Assembly: GCF_026210795.1 (NCBI RefSeq) | Contig: NC_089433.1 | Span: 2,257,001 to 2,321,000 of the forward strand | Length of the DNA stretch: 64,000 nt | Source of the DNA: Rhizophagus irregularis | Lineage: Eukaryota > Glomeromycota > Glomeromycetes > Glomerales > Glomeraceae | Reading direction: 5' to 3' | Part shown: piece after piece, positions 9,945 to 20,287 of the stretch | Layout of the letters: every line of letters starts with the position of its first letter | How positions within the stretch are numbered: position 1 is the stretch's first letter | Notes under the pieces: model-generated | The model's input: the letters and a program-made list of their open reading frames with translations, nothing else | What the model was told of the DNA's origin: nothing | Database searches by the model: none | Translations under genes and position numbers: made by a program

Positions 9945-11135
9945 ATGATGGAACGAGCCCCTGTTTCAAAAAGTAATAATATAGCACTTCCAGTTGAAAT
10001 CTTTCAACATGCTCTTGCATTACTTCCATTAAAAGAAATATATTCATTCAAGCGAGTAAATAAGGAATGGTATAATTTATGTGACCATGCTATAGTCGAA
10101 CATATTACTTCCTCTGGCTCACAAGTCCATCTTCGGGCTGGTACATCGAAGAATCCAAAACTTTGTTATGACCTTGATTTCGCAAGTTATGATCCTTCAT
10201 CGAACATTTTCACATTCAAGCCCTCTCCTAATAGGAATGAACTAAAACCTACTTTTTGTTATTCAAAACATTTGCGAGAGATCAGAATATTGTTTGGAGA
10301 ATGGAGAGGTGTGAATACGACATTAAGCAAATATTCACCATCGGATCCAACATTTGGAATTCCGATAAAGAGAAATTCTGATCCACAGGCTCAAAAAGTG
10401 TTAAGACTTGCTAAATTAGAGTTTCATAAGCATTATATAGAGTCTGTACGAAAAGTATATCAATTAGATGATGAGCCTTCTTTAGAAGAAGGAACTGTTG
10501 TATCTTGTTTGGGAGATAAAGATATAGTATTAAAGTGTCATATAACTACTAGACTTTCTTGCAATATACCAGACGACCAGCAAAATTCCGAGAAAGATGA
10601 TGAATGTTCTCCGGAGGGTGTAGTTTATAGCTTAAGAATAGAGTTTGTTAAAGTTTGTGCTTCATGGTTAGTGTCCGGTACAACATCAAATTTTATTCCA
10701 GAAGAATCACGAAATCAAATATTTGCTTCTCGGTTTAATCTTTTAGACCAAATTCTTTCCGAACAAAATATTACAAAATATTACCGATATTCATCAAAAG
10801 TTCTTAAATGGATATTATCAGAATACGATAGAAATGATCAAAAAACAAGAGAAATGATTAAACATATATTAGATACCAAAGGAGATTTTTCAATAAGAAG
10901 TAAGTTTGAGGCAGCGTTAGAAGGAAAAAATGTGAAAAAGCAAAATATGTGGAAATATTCTTTAGTGGCTCGATTTCTTCGTGATCCTGAATCTTATGAT
11001 TCTCTTGAGGATGTCGTGAATAGGATTGTTCATACTGAACGCAAAGATATTTCCTTTGAATCTAATAATAATCATTCTTCTAGATTATTTCGTGGGTTAA
11101 AACCAATACTTCAAAAAATTAAAATTACTTCATGA
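9945..11135 (+). CDS. F-box-like protein
   Basis: Single uninterrupted frame of 396 residues, unusual beside its intron-rich neighbours. Residues about 13-52 (IALPVEIFQHALALLPLKEI, then YSFKRVNKEWYNLC) fit an F-box: the LP start, hydrophobic spacing and the VNKEWYNL end that docks to Skp1. F-box proteins supply substrates to SCF ubiquitin ligases. The rest (about 340 residues) has no leucine-rich or WD repeats that I can see and ends in a basic tail. Two ATGs lie in tandem at 9945 and 9948. Large single-exon F-box families are common in early-diverging fungi, so substrate cannot be guessed. Confidence 0.75.
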   Translation: MMERAPVSKSNNIALPVEIFQHALALLPLKEIYSFKRVNKEWYNLCDHAIVEHITSSGSQVHLRAGTSKNPKLCYDLDFASYDPSSNIFTFKPSPNRNELKPTFCYSKHLREIRILFGEWRGVNTTLSKYSPSDPTFGIPIKRNSDPQAQKVLRLAKLEFHKHYIESVRKVYQLDDEPSLEEGTVVSCLGDKDIVLKCHITTRLSCNIPDDQQNSEKDDECSPEGVVYSLRIEFVKVCASWLVSGTTSNFIPEESRNQIFASRFNLLDQILSEQNITKYYRYSSKVLKWILSEYDRNDQKTREMIKHILDTKGDFSIRSKFEAALEGKNVKKQNMWKYSLVARFLRDPESYDSLEDVVNRIVHTERKDISFESNNNHSSRLFRGLKPILQKIKITS

Positions 11136-11244
11136 TTATGTTATTCTTAACCTAGAAAATAGATAAATACGTTATGGGACTTTTTTCTAGATTATTTATT
11201 AAAATTTTTATGAAACATTAATAAACCTATAATTATATTATTAT

Positions 11245-11948
11245 TTATGAAGAAGTTGAAGTCGTATTTGTTACTACAGGTTCATTAGAAGCTACGGGTG
11301 ATGATTTTAATGACCGACGATAACTGCAATTTAAGAATCGTGTCAAAATTATTATACATAATATGTTATAAACCGTAATTTATATCATTTATATATACTA
11401 ACTTCCATATCCTGTACATTTGAGTTAACCCAGTTCCAGCCACAAACAAATTCACAGACAGCAAAGTATAATTTACGGGGATGATTTGTGTGGAATATCG
11501 TGACCAGATCAGCCCCGTTGCTGTAAGAGCTTTTTAATCAAAGAGAATTTTAATCAAAGAGAATAATAAATACCAAAGTTATTTGATTCTGAACTTCATT
11601 TAAAGTTATATAAATAAGGTAAACATACCAACATTTTGAGATACTGATAACGATTCTGGGGGACGTTTGAGATCACTTAAACCAGCGATAACTAATCCCT
11701 ATAATAATCATACAAGACAAAAAGTATATTAGCATCATTTGTAAAGGAATTTCTAACTTAATAAAAAGACAATTACCCATTTCATTACCGGTGCCCAAAA
11801 ATGAACAGTTTTTGGACCTTAAAAAAAAAGGTTATATAGTTAGTTCTATTTAACTTTTGTAAAATAATTCTTAACGAAAAAAAAAAATACCCGCAGGGTG
11901 ATTAATAAACTGTTGAAGTTTGGATGAGACTACCGTGTTCGCTGCCAT
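11245..11948 (-). CDS. mitochondrial pyruvate carrier subunit, MPC2/MPC3-like
   Basis: Five exons on the minus strand: 11948-11891, 11817-11777, 11698-11629, 11520-11403 and 11323-11245. The frame closes as 121 residues, the usual size. Family marks are the amphipathic start (LQQFINHPAGPKTVHFWAP), MKWGLVIAGLSDLKRPPESL, the helix-turn ATGLIWSRYSTQIIPVNY and SVNLFVAGTGLTQMYRIW. These are the MPC2 signatures: the SQN-like segment is replaced by SVSQN before the second helix, and WSRY and QMYR are conserved. With an MPC1 partner it forms the inner-membrane heterodimer that imports pyruvate into the matrix. The C-terminal tail is serine- and threonine-rich. It is divergent from the SLC35F6-like gene with 165 bp between starts. 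MPC1 is not in this window. Confidence 0.93.
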
Positions 11949-12113
11949 GGAATAGAAATTTTATATTGTTACGATTTAAAATTTTTTACTTAAAAAAAAA
12001 TGTGAATTTAATTAGCGCAATTCCATTATAAGTATTATAAGTGATTTTCACAAATGTAAATCAGATTGTCGATTTTTTATCATAACTTTTCTCCACCCGA
12101 ATTTCTTTGAAAG
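11949..12113. promoter_or_regulatory. shared divergent intergenic region (MPC2 / SLC35F6-like)
   Basis: 165 bp between opposed starts. AT-rich, with no motif that I recognise. Confidence 0.4.
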
Positions 12114-13546
12114 ATGGGAACAAGAACGTTACTTTTAACAACTGGTATGTTAATAAGTGGTGTTTGCAACACCATTCTTAACAAATACCAAGACATGACA
12201 TGCGTTGAAGACTGCGATGATCCAGATAATGCAAAATATTTTGAGCAGCCTGTATGGCAAACTTTTAATATGTTCTTTGGAGAAACTATGTGTTATGTAT
12301 TAGTTTATGCAATTTTGATCTGGGAATACCATCAAGCTAGAAAATATGCCCCTTTAGCTGTTGATGGCACCTTAACAGGTAATTCAGAAGAAAATATTGT
12401 CATTGAAGAGAATGAAAATGCTGACGTTAAAGTTGAAGAAGGAGAAGAATTGACTGGATGGCTCGTATATCTGTTTTGGTTGCCAACCTTGTGCGACATT
12501 TGCGGCACTACAGTATGTATTAAGTTTTTTATTTCAAAAAAGAATTCGTTTGGATGGGTTTAATTATTCAACAGAAGTCAACGAACGAAGCATCATTCTG
12601 TTTTAAAGATTTTCACACCGTTTTGAAATATATAATACATATTTTTAGCTTATGAATATTGGATTGATCTATACTACTGCCTCAGTTTATCAAATGCTTC
12701 GCGGAGCAGTTGTTTTATTTACTGGTAGTTTCTCTGTATTATTCCTTCGTCGCCGTCTCTATGCGTACCATTGGTTTTCTCTTTTTCTCGTAGTTTTGGG
12801 TGTCACAATAGTTGGCATGAGTAGTATTCTCTTTCCATCAGCCGAAGAAAAATCTGATCCGTTAATTGATACTTTGAATTCAAACAGTGCCCACACTAGC
12901 AATGGCGATCTAAAAGCTTCTATCGGAGTATTCTTTGTTATATTTGCTCAAATTTTTACGGCAAGTCAATTTGTTATCGAAGAGAAAATTATGGAAAGAT
13001 ATCATGTTAAACCTTTACGTGCGGTCGGACTTGAAGGAATATTTGGACTCTTAACAGTTGGAGTCGGTGCCATAATTTTACATTTTACAATAGGAATACA
13101 TCATCCTGGTGGATATTTCGATATTTCAACAGGCTGGAATCAGATACTCTCTTTTAGACAAATTTGGATTACAGGGATCGCTATAAGCTTCTCCATTGCA
13201 TTTTTCAATTTTTTTGGATTATCAGTCACCAGGACATTAAGCGCAACTTCTAGGTCTACTATTGATACTTCTCGTATTGTATTAGTCTGGGTAGTTTCAC
13301 TTTTTCTTGGTTGGGAAAGCTTCTCTTGGTTTCAAGTAACTGGTAAATATATTAAGTAATCACACAACTAATAAGTATTTTTATACTAATACTTAATTAT
13401 TATTTCTACACATAGGATTTGTTATTCTTGTACTTGGAACATTTATATTTAATAATGTTATAAGACCTCCACCTTTTTTCACCGTACCTTCACCAAGTGT
13501 ACAAGAAATTGAACCTTTATTATCCGAAGACCATGAACACATGTAA
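12114..13546 (+). CDS. SLC35F6-like drug/metabolite transporter superfamily protein
   Basis: Three exons: 12114-12512, 12649-13342 and 13416-13546, closing as 407 residues. The start MGTRTLLLTTGMLISGVCNT and the following NKYQDMTCV match the SLC35F6 (ANT2-binding protein) subfamily of nucleotide-sugar-transporter-like proteins. The segment LIYTTASVYQMLRGAVVLFTG is the hallmark EamA/DMT motif, and about ten hydrophobic helices follow. A hydrophilic loop at residues about 80-115 is glutamate-rich. The C terminus ends in a short acidic tail (LLSEDHEHM). Human SLC35F6 is reported in lysosomal and mitochondrial membranes; transported substrate is unknown. Location in this fungus cannot be read from the sequence. 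Confidence 0.9.
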
Positions 13547-13962
13547 TGATTAGCTAGTTCAACTTAAAGTTTAGTAAAAGTTATCGCATTTTTATAATAT
13601 AATAAGGATTATAAATGGTATTCAATACCATAGTATTTTTTTACATGGCCTAATAGTGTTTTTAAAGATAGCAAAACATCTATAAATTATTTATATACAG
13701 TAACCTGCCAAAAATTACCTCAGATTATTTTTTTGGATGCTAAACTGCATTAATTCATACTTAGTAAAAGTACAATAGTCACAAAAATATTGAGTGTAAT
13801 TGTAGAGAGATGATTTAAAGCTCATTAGATTTACCATAATAAAATAGACCAAATGGTAATATTTAACTTCAATGTATAATTAGTACTCTTAATAGATCGA
13901 TCTGATCAGATTGGTAATACAGTACAACCTAATTAATCGTAAAAAAACCATTTTTTTGTAAA

Positions 13963-14046
13963 TATCTCGTGATCTAGCAGTCCAATTTTAATTCAGCTTA
14001 ATATGATCTACAAAACAAAAAATCCAATCACTATGATCACGAGATA
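13963..14046. repeat. hairpin element with 12-bp perfect inverted ends
   Basis: TATCTCGTGATC at 13963-13974 is the exact reverse complement of GATCACGAGATA at 14035-14046, 60 bp apart, with partial pairing continuing inward. Similar GATCAGATT words lie outside both ends (near 13913 and 14058), possibly duplicated flanks. Confidence 0.6.
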
Positions 14047-14580
14047 ATATTTTTCAGATCAGATTACTAAAATCCTGAGCATTAATTAATTTCAAAAATT
14101 CAATATTTAAATACAAAATATTGTATATTCAATTATTCAAAAAAATTAAGTTGGTAAATAAATATAATCTACAAATTTATGTTAATCATACAGTATAATA
14201 TGTGATATCATGATATTAAGTAAATTTAGTTTAGTTTAGAATTTTATATTACTTTTGATTTTTACTTATATAGTTTTCTTGTAATAAAGCTTATTTAATA
14301 CTTTAAGAAATAAAAAATAAATATGTAAAATATCAAATTATTACATAATCTATTAATTATAGATAGAAAAATGGATTAAAGATTATTAAATTTGCTATGT
14401 ATAATGAAATGTATTGAATAGTAATATTTTTATATTTTTAATTTCAATAAATCAAAAGTTATTAGCATTTTTTAGTTTAGAAACTTTTGAAAATAATTAC
14501 TATATATTAAAACTAAAAATATAAAAAAGCCTACCACTTAATATACTTTATTATAGTGATTCTAATAAGTTTCACAAGTT

Positions 14581-14650
14581 AAAAAGTGAAAAATCAGGCA
14601 TCAATCAGTTACCAATTGGTGACTGATTGATGCCTGATTTTTCACTTTTT
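14581..14650. repeat. 70-bp near-perfect palindrome
   Basis: The two 35-bp arms meet at ACCAA|TTGGT (14611-14620) and differ at one position only (14610 versus 14621). The outer arm begins AAAAAGTGAAAAATCAGGCA and the other ends with its complement. Weaker pairing continues outside (CACAAG at 14573-14578 with CTTGTG-like CCTGTG at 14653-14658). Such a structure would extrude or fold as a long hairpin and fits a miniature foldback element. Confidence 0.85.
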
Positions 14651-15399
14651 GACCTGTGTTTTAAATTATTTCTTTATGATATAATCATTGAATAATGAAT
14701 TAATATATTTTAATATTTAAAAAAAGTTGGTAACTTTTAGCAGGTTATTGTATATATTTTTAAAATTTTTAATATAATTAATATAATTAAAGTTAAATTA
14801 TAAGATATTAACATTATTTTAATATTTATTTAGTGATTATAAAATTACAAAATAAAGTTTTAAATTTGTTATTAATACAAATTAAATAGTAATTTTATTT
14901 TTACCTGTAGCACATTTAAAGATAAAAATAATAAAAATAGTAAAACTATAATTATGTATATATAGGACTACATAAAATTCTAATTTATTAAGTACTAAAC
15001 TACTTGTTATTTCAAGATTAAGATCTTATATATAAATTATTAGATAGAAATTCTAAATAAAAGTTAAATTCTGTATAGAATAAATCTTTTTTAAAGATAA
15101 TTTTCTTATTTCAGTCTATGCCAGTAAGTATTTAAAAGATTAACTAAAACTGTAAAATGAAATTTAGATTAGAATAAAAAAATTCAGAGTAAAATTTTAT
15201 AAATTAAAAAGGGGAAAAAAATAAAATTCTAATAACAAGTAATCATTATAATATTCTATTCATCCTGTCTGTAGCTCTTTAAAATTACACAGATATTTAT
15301 TATCAGTATATAAGCCTTCTTAATAATAACTGAATTTCAGTTAAAACTAAAACTCTTCTTACTTATAATAAAAATCATTGTAGAAAATTAGCCCTTTAC

Positions 15400-15600
15400 T
15401 AATAATTTTTATCTTAAATTCTATTGGTCAATTAGCTAAAAAGGAAAAAAATCATAACGATATAATATAAAATTTCTTTTTATAATAAGATATATATATA
15501 TATATATATTTGCAAAGAATTTTATATATAATTTTTACTTTAAACTAAATGACCTATCTTTAATAAGTAAGCGGAATTTTATGTAAAGTATCTTTTTTTA
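15400..15600 (+). repeat. dispersed repeat family, copy 2
   Basis: Shares with copy 3 the segment CTATTGGTCAATTAGCTAAA followed by an AAAGGAAAAAAATCATAA block, then a TTTTACTTTA segment and a GACCTATCTTTAATAAGTAA-like segment in the same order. Diverged; ends approximate. Confidence 0.5.
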
Positions 15601-17381
15601 GAAATCTATAAATTTTAGAGAATTAAATTCCATATTAGTGACTTTGTTCAAATCAATCTAAAAGTTGTAATATGTAATTAATTTTGAGTATCCATGTTCT
15701 TAAATAATTTTGAAAGTCTTGCATTCTGTTAATGCAAGCAATAATTGGATAGAGTTTGCAATAAAATATAAAATTTCTGTTATTATAGATTTTAGTATAT
15801 CCATCAAGATCATTTAAAAGTTTTTGCATTTTTTGCATTACTTTAGATTTCAAGTTGCTGAAAACTATTTCACTAGTATTTTTTTAAGAAAAACAGTCTA
15901 TACTTCTTCATTAAATTGTCTTAGAGCTGTTTTGTTAAAATAATTTAAAGTTTAAAACAGTAAGAGTAATATACTTCTTCTGTAACTTTAATTTTATTGC
16001 AGCCACTTTATTCCATTTTTTAAGGTAATTTAGGATATCGATTTAGAACTATTTGAAAGAAATATTGTAAACTACTATTTTTTATTTTTTAAACATTATT
16101 TTTGAAAACAGATTCATAACAAGTCATAATAATAAAACTAGAACATGCAGTTGATGCTTTTACTTTTTAGTATTATTATCCTTAGACTTATTACCATTTT
16201 TTAGAATATTTTTCAAAGTAATATTCTTTTACTTATTACTTCCATTAGATATAAAAGAATTTAGCTTGCTATTATTACTACCTGCATTTCATAATACTAT
16301 TTTAACATAACTAATTTATTTATTCTTTTCTTTTAGGGTAAAAGGTTCAGCTTTTGCATCTAGAAGATTTATTTAATAGTAAATTCTGCACATTCTCTAA
16401 CTAAGGTTGCAGGCTAAACTCCATAATAAATGTGAAACTTGGTAAAACTATATTAAAAATTTAATAATAAATTGGTAAAACCTAATTATAAAAATTATAT
16501 GTAATGCCAGTAATGGTGAAACTATAATAAATTCTTATAAAAAAATTGTCAAAATTGAGGTTTAGATGTTTTGCCAAATTCAAAAACTAATTTAGCTCGC
16601 ATCTATATTTCTAATTGATATTCAGGTTTTTCAATAATTTCCATTCTCATCAATAATGATTTCTGTATAACCAGTTAATCATTGGCTGTATTTATTATTA
16701 TGTACTTATTATATGACTTTTATTATATTGTTTTATAAACCTTTAAATATGCAAAATTATTCAAAAAACTGTAAAAAAGGTTAAGGACTATCACCATATT
16801 GGTGAAATGCATTTCTGGCTGACTTTAGTTTAAACTAAGTTTTTTAAAATTATCTTTATATTTTAAAAATAGGTTCTTTAACTTATATTGTACATTAGAA
16901 TGGAAATTGTTAAAAACTTAAAGTTTCAGTTGCATTTTTTTGACAAAAAGCTTTTATAATAAAACTGAAAAGATCATATAACTCCTCACTTCTTTGTTAG
17001 CAACTGAAAAAATTAGTTTTCAAAAAATTCTTTCTGATTTATATAATTAGTGGTAAGAATTTTCCCATTATAATTAAATTTAAATCACAATAAAAATACA
17101 TTACAGTTATTATTTTAATTGACTTCTACAAGCAAATAATATAATAAATATATAGAATAATAGAGTATAAAAGGATTTTAAATATCTCTTAAATAACTTA
17201 AAAATAATATATAGTAAAATGCATTTTTAGTAATAACTCAATCAATATCAATATTAAAAATGCGATTTTATTAGGATCCATTAAAACCCCAAATATTACT
17301 AAAACAACTTAGATCCTGTATAATTAAAATTTCAAAATGTGATATCTTGTAGAGGTACGATTCGAGTTCTAAAAAACCATC

Positions 17382-17429
17382 TGAATTGAATTCGGATGCT
17401 TATTAGCACATCCGAATTCAATCCAGATC
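17382..17429. repeat. inverted repeat around an EcoRI-like core
   Basis: CTGAATTGAATTCGGATG and CATCCGAATTCAATCCAG pair over 18 bp with one mismatch around a 10-bp loop. Related degenerate words (GATCAATCTGAATTGA and similar) recur to about 17640. Confidence 0.6.
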
Positions 17430-17904
17430 GTTAAACTAATCTTAATTTTGGCTGAAATTGTAATTTTGGGTGGAATTAAAGTTTCAATAATGAGAATTAG
17501 TTCTGCCTAAACTTTTAGTACTAGTCTAAGCTAACTATAATGCTGGTCAGAATTAAAATCGGATCAATCCATCAAAAATAATCAGATACAGATATTCAAT
17601 TTCAATTCAGATGAACGGATCAATCTGAATTGACTAGATTACAGATCATAACACTAATATCTTGGTTAATATTATATCTAAAAAGATGAATTATATATCA
17701 AAATGTTTATCTTGTTGAAATGAATTTAACAAGCCAAAGATTATTAAACTCCAATCACTGGATCTCAAGATAGAAAATTTGAAGCTAAAATCTATATATA
17801 ACTTTATACATTTGAAACAGAAATTAATTATAAGATTTATACAAATTCAAATCTGAGTTTTTTTAGTAATGTTCAGGATCCTGATCTGCTTACTTTTAAT
17901 AGAA

Positions 17905-18110
17905 GACTCCAGAAAAAATTTCAAATTTACTAGTAATTTTACCAGCAATCCTATTGGTTAATTGATCTAAAAAGGAAAAAAATCATAATAACTTAGTCTT
18001 TTTAGGTGTAATTTATCTATATATAGTAAGATCTTCAAAAATTCTCAATTATAAATTTTACTTTAGATTTTTGGTGACTTATCTTATAAGTAAACGAAAT
18101 CCTATTTTAT
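17905..18110 (+). repeat. dispersed repeat family, copy 3
   Basis: Best-preserved copy of the family also seen at 380-810 (inverted) and 15400-15600. It contains TTTCAAATTTACTAGTAATT, ATTGGTTAATTGATCTAAAA, TTTTTAGGTGTAAT and GACTTATCTTATAAGTAA in order. Confidence 0.55.
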
Positions 18111-18294
18111 TACTATTGAATTTATATTATTATATGAGCTGATTTGTCTACCTTTAATTAAAATATTGATTTTGTTACATTTTTATTATACAAAATACTA
18201 AAAAATTTTCATTTAATGTTATTATACTATAATTTGGTAAATATTTCTTCTAAATTAATATAATTCTTAGCACTTACTATATATGTTAAAAATT

Positions 18295-18575
18295 TGTATC
18301 TCAATTTTAAATGTAAATATCTCCAGATCCAATAATCCAATTGGCAAGCTCTTTTTTTGCTCATATAGTCCAGATCAAGGGCTTTCCAAAGAGCCTAAAT
18401 TTATAAAAAAATGGATTAGTAAATCTCAAGATATTTGCATTTAAGCATGTTAAAAAGTTTGTACCTCAACTTTAAATATAAATATCTCCAGATCTAATAA
18501 TTCAATCGGTGAGCTCTTTTTTCACCTATAAAGTCCAGAACAAGGACTTTTCAACAAGCCTAAAATTATAGAAAA
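18295..18575 (+). repeat. direct duplication of about 110 bp
   Basis: Two copies (about 18295-18400 and 18460-18575) each read: ATCTC- or CCTCAA-type start, TTTAAAT, AAATATCTCCAGATC, AATAAT(C/T)CAAT, GAGCTC or AAGCTC, then a poly-T run, then a GTCCAGA and AAGG-containing tail. A third partial match (TATTTGCAT(C/T)TAA) near 19330-19350 runs into the left end of the foldback element at 19363. Confidence 0.6.
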
Positions 18576-18689
18576 CAGAATATATATGCTGCCTAAATTA
18601 TTTTGAGATGTCATAATTATAATTTGGAATGCTGTATTTCATTCAGTTTATATATAATTTACTATGTAAAGTGCTAAAATAATTTGGGA

Positions 18690-19255
18690 TATCATAAGGA
18701 CCCAGAAATATATATATAGGGGTCAGATGGCAAAAAATTTTTTTACTATGAGCTGTACACAAAGACTTTTTATATGAGTAGTACGCATAATTGACATCTG
18801 ATATTGAAAATCCTGCAAAAATACACAAATAAAATTTCAGATATTAAGTTATTAATTATTTTATCATAGCTTCTCTATTATTTATAAAACCAAATACTAA
18901 TGTGAAAAAAAAGAATTTACCATTTTTCAATAATATTTTTCTAAAATTACACTTTTAACCATTAGAAATTTCTTTCAATTAATACTAAATATTACAATAC
19001 GGTTAATTAAATAAGTACATACAATAAAAATATTTTATATATAAGATTAGCCAAATTTAGGCCAAAAATATGCAAACTAATTTTTTACATATAAAAATTT
19101 TGATAAAAAATACGCAATCTTGATGATCTAACTATAGATGAAAAATTCTAAAATTGTACGCAAATCAAAACTTTACTCCGTCTAATTCCACTATGATGAT
19201 GACGCATCTGTGTACCCTACCCCTGTATATATATTTCTGGATCCTATGTCATAAT
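18690..19255. mobile_element. non-autonomous inverted-repeat element with AGGACCCAGAAATATATA ends
   Basis: The left end reads AAGGACCCAGAAATATATAT then AGGGGT (18696-18722). The right end on the minus strand reads ATAGGATCCAGAAATATATA then CAGGGGT (19246-19220). That gives terminal inverted repeats of about 28 bp with a few mismatches. The interior of about 500 bp has no long frame. It resembles a Tc1/mariner-type miniature element. Flanking TA is present but lies in AT-rich DNA, so the exact end is uncertain. Confidence 0.62.
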
Positions 19256-19362
19256 TGAATTTGGAATTTTACTTATAATTACGGCAGCCCAAAATAATTT
19301 GGGTGGCATGTATAAAACGGAATAGTGAATCTTGATATATTTGCATCTAAAGATGGTAATAG

Positions 19363-20287
19363 TAGAGCTCCGAATGGGTCAGGTCAGGTCAGGTCAGGTT
19401 AATTGATAAACCTGACCTGAAATTTTTTTTCAGGTCAGGTTATATCAGGTTGTCTGTTTGACCTGACCTGACCTGAAACCTGAAAAATTTTTATTAAAGT
19501 ATTGAAAAAAAATGGTACAAAACTTTTTTATTAAAATATTGAAAAAAAATATTGCAAAACGTTTTTTTTAATATAACATTATGAAAAAAATGTTTTCGCA
19601 ACGTTATTATTGAAATATCAAAAAAAAAACGTTACGAAATATTTTTTTAATATAATATTATGAAAAAACGTTTTCGCAATGTTTTTTCTCGAAATATTGC
19701 GATTCAACATTTTTATATTAAAATCATATAAAAAAGTGAATCCCAATACTGCAATTCACTTTTTTATATTGATTTTGTATAAAAAAAGTGAGTTGCGGTA
19801 TTGCGATTCACTTTTTTATATAGATTCTATATAAAAAAAGTGAGTTGCGGTATTGCGATTCACTTTTTTTATATAAAATCAATATAAAAAAGTGAATCGC
19901 AATATCGCAACTCACTTTTATTATATAAAATCAATATAAAAAAGTGAATCGCAATATCGCAACTCACTTTTATTATATAAAATCAATATAAAAAAGTGAA
20001 TCGCAATACCGCAACTCACTTTTTTTATATAGAATCTATATAAAAAAGTGAATCGCAATACTGCAACTCACTTTTATTATATAAAATCAATATAAAAAAG
20101 TGAATCGCAATACTGCAACTCACTTTTATTATATAGTAGAATCAATAGTTTCAGGTCAACAGGTCAATCAGGTCAGGTCAATCTTCATACCTGACCTGAA
20201 TTTTTTTTAAAAATCTCATACCTGACCTGAATTTCAGGTCAGGTCAGGTCAGGTTACCTGAATTTGGCTGACCTGTTCGGAGCTCTA
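19363..20287. mobile_element. 925-bp foldback element with 52-bp internal minisatellite
   Basis: Ends are exact inverted repeats: TAGAGCTCCGAA (19363-19374) and TTCGGAGCTCTA (20276-20287). Just inside both ends are tandem AGGTC pentamers (GGTCAGGTCAGGTCAGG type) in opposite orientation, then AT-rich DNA. The core (about 19700-20145) is a tandem array of about nine units with a 52-bp period; each unit is an imperfect palindrome around GTGAATCGCAATA and CGCAACTCAC. No coding frame exists. The left copies are oriented opposite to the right ones, so the whole could fold back on itself. No clear target duplication flanks it. Confidence 0.75.

Larger units (their letters stand above)
13547..19362. 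other. 5.8-kb gene-free, repeat-rich interval
   Basis: No frame resembles a known protein and stop density is high in all frames. It contains a hairpin element (13963-14046), a near-perfect palindrome (14581-14650), copies of a dispersed repeat (about 15400-15600 and 17900-18110), an inverted repeat at about 17382-17429, a direct duplication (about 18295-18400 and 18460-18575) and an inverted-repeat element (about 18690-19255). Minus-strand and plus-strand short frames here are chance frames. Confidence 0.7.

Noticed and set aside
18643-18828. Minus-strand 61-residue frame ending in the inverted-repeat element
   Set aside because: It overlaps the element terminus, is short and unlike any known transposase; chance frame.
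19700-20145. Regularly repeated 52-bp units resembling a CRISPR array
   Set aside because: Units are head-to-tail with no unique spacers, in a eukaryotic intron-rich context and without cas genes. It is a minisatellite within a foldback element.
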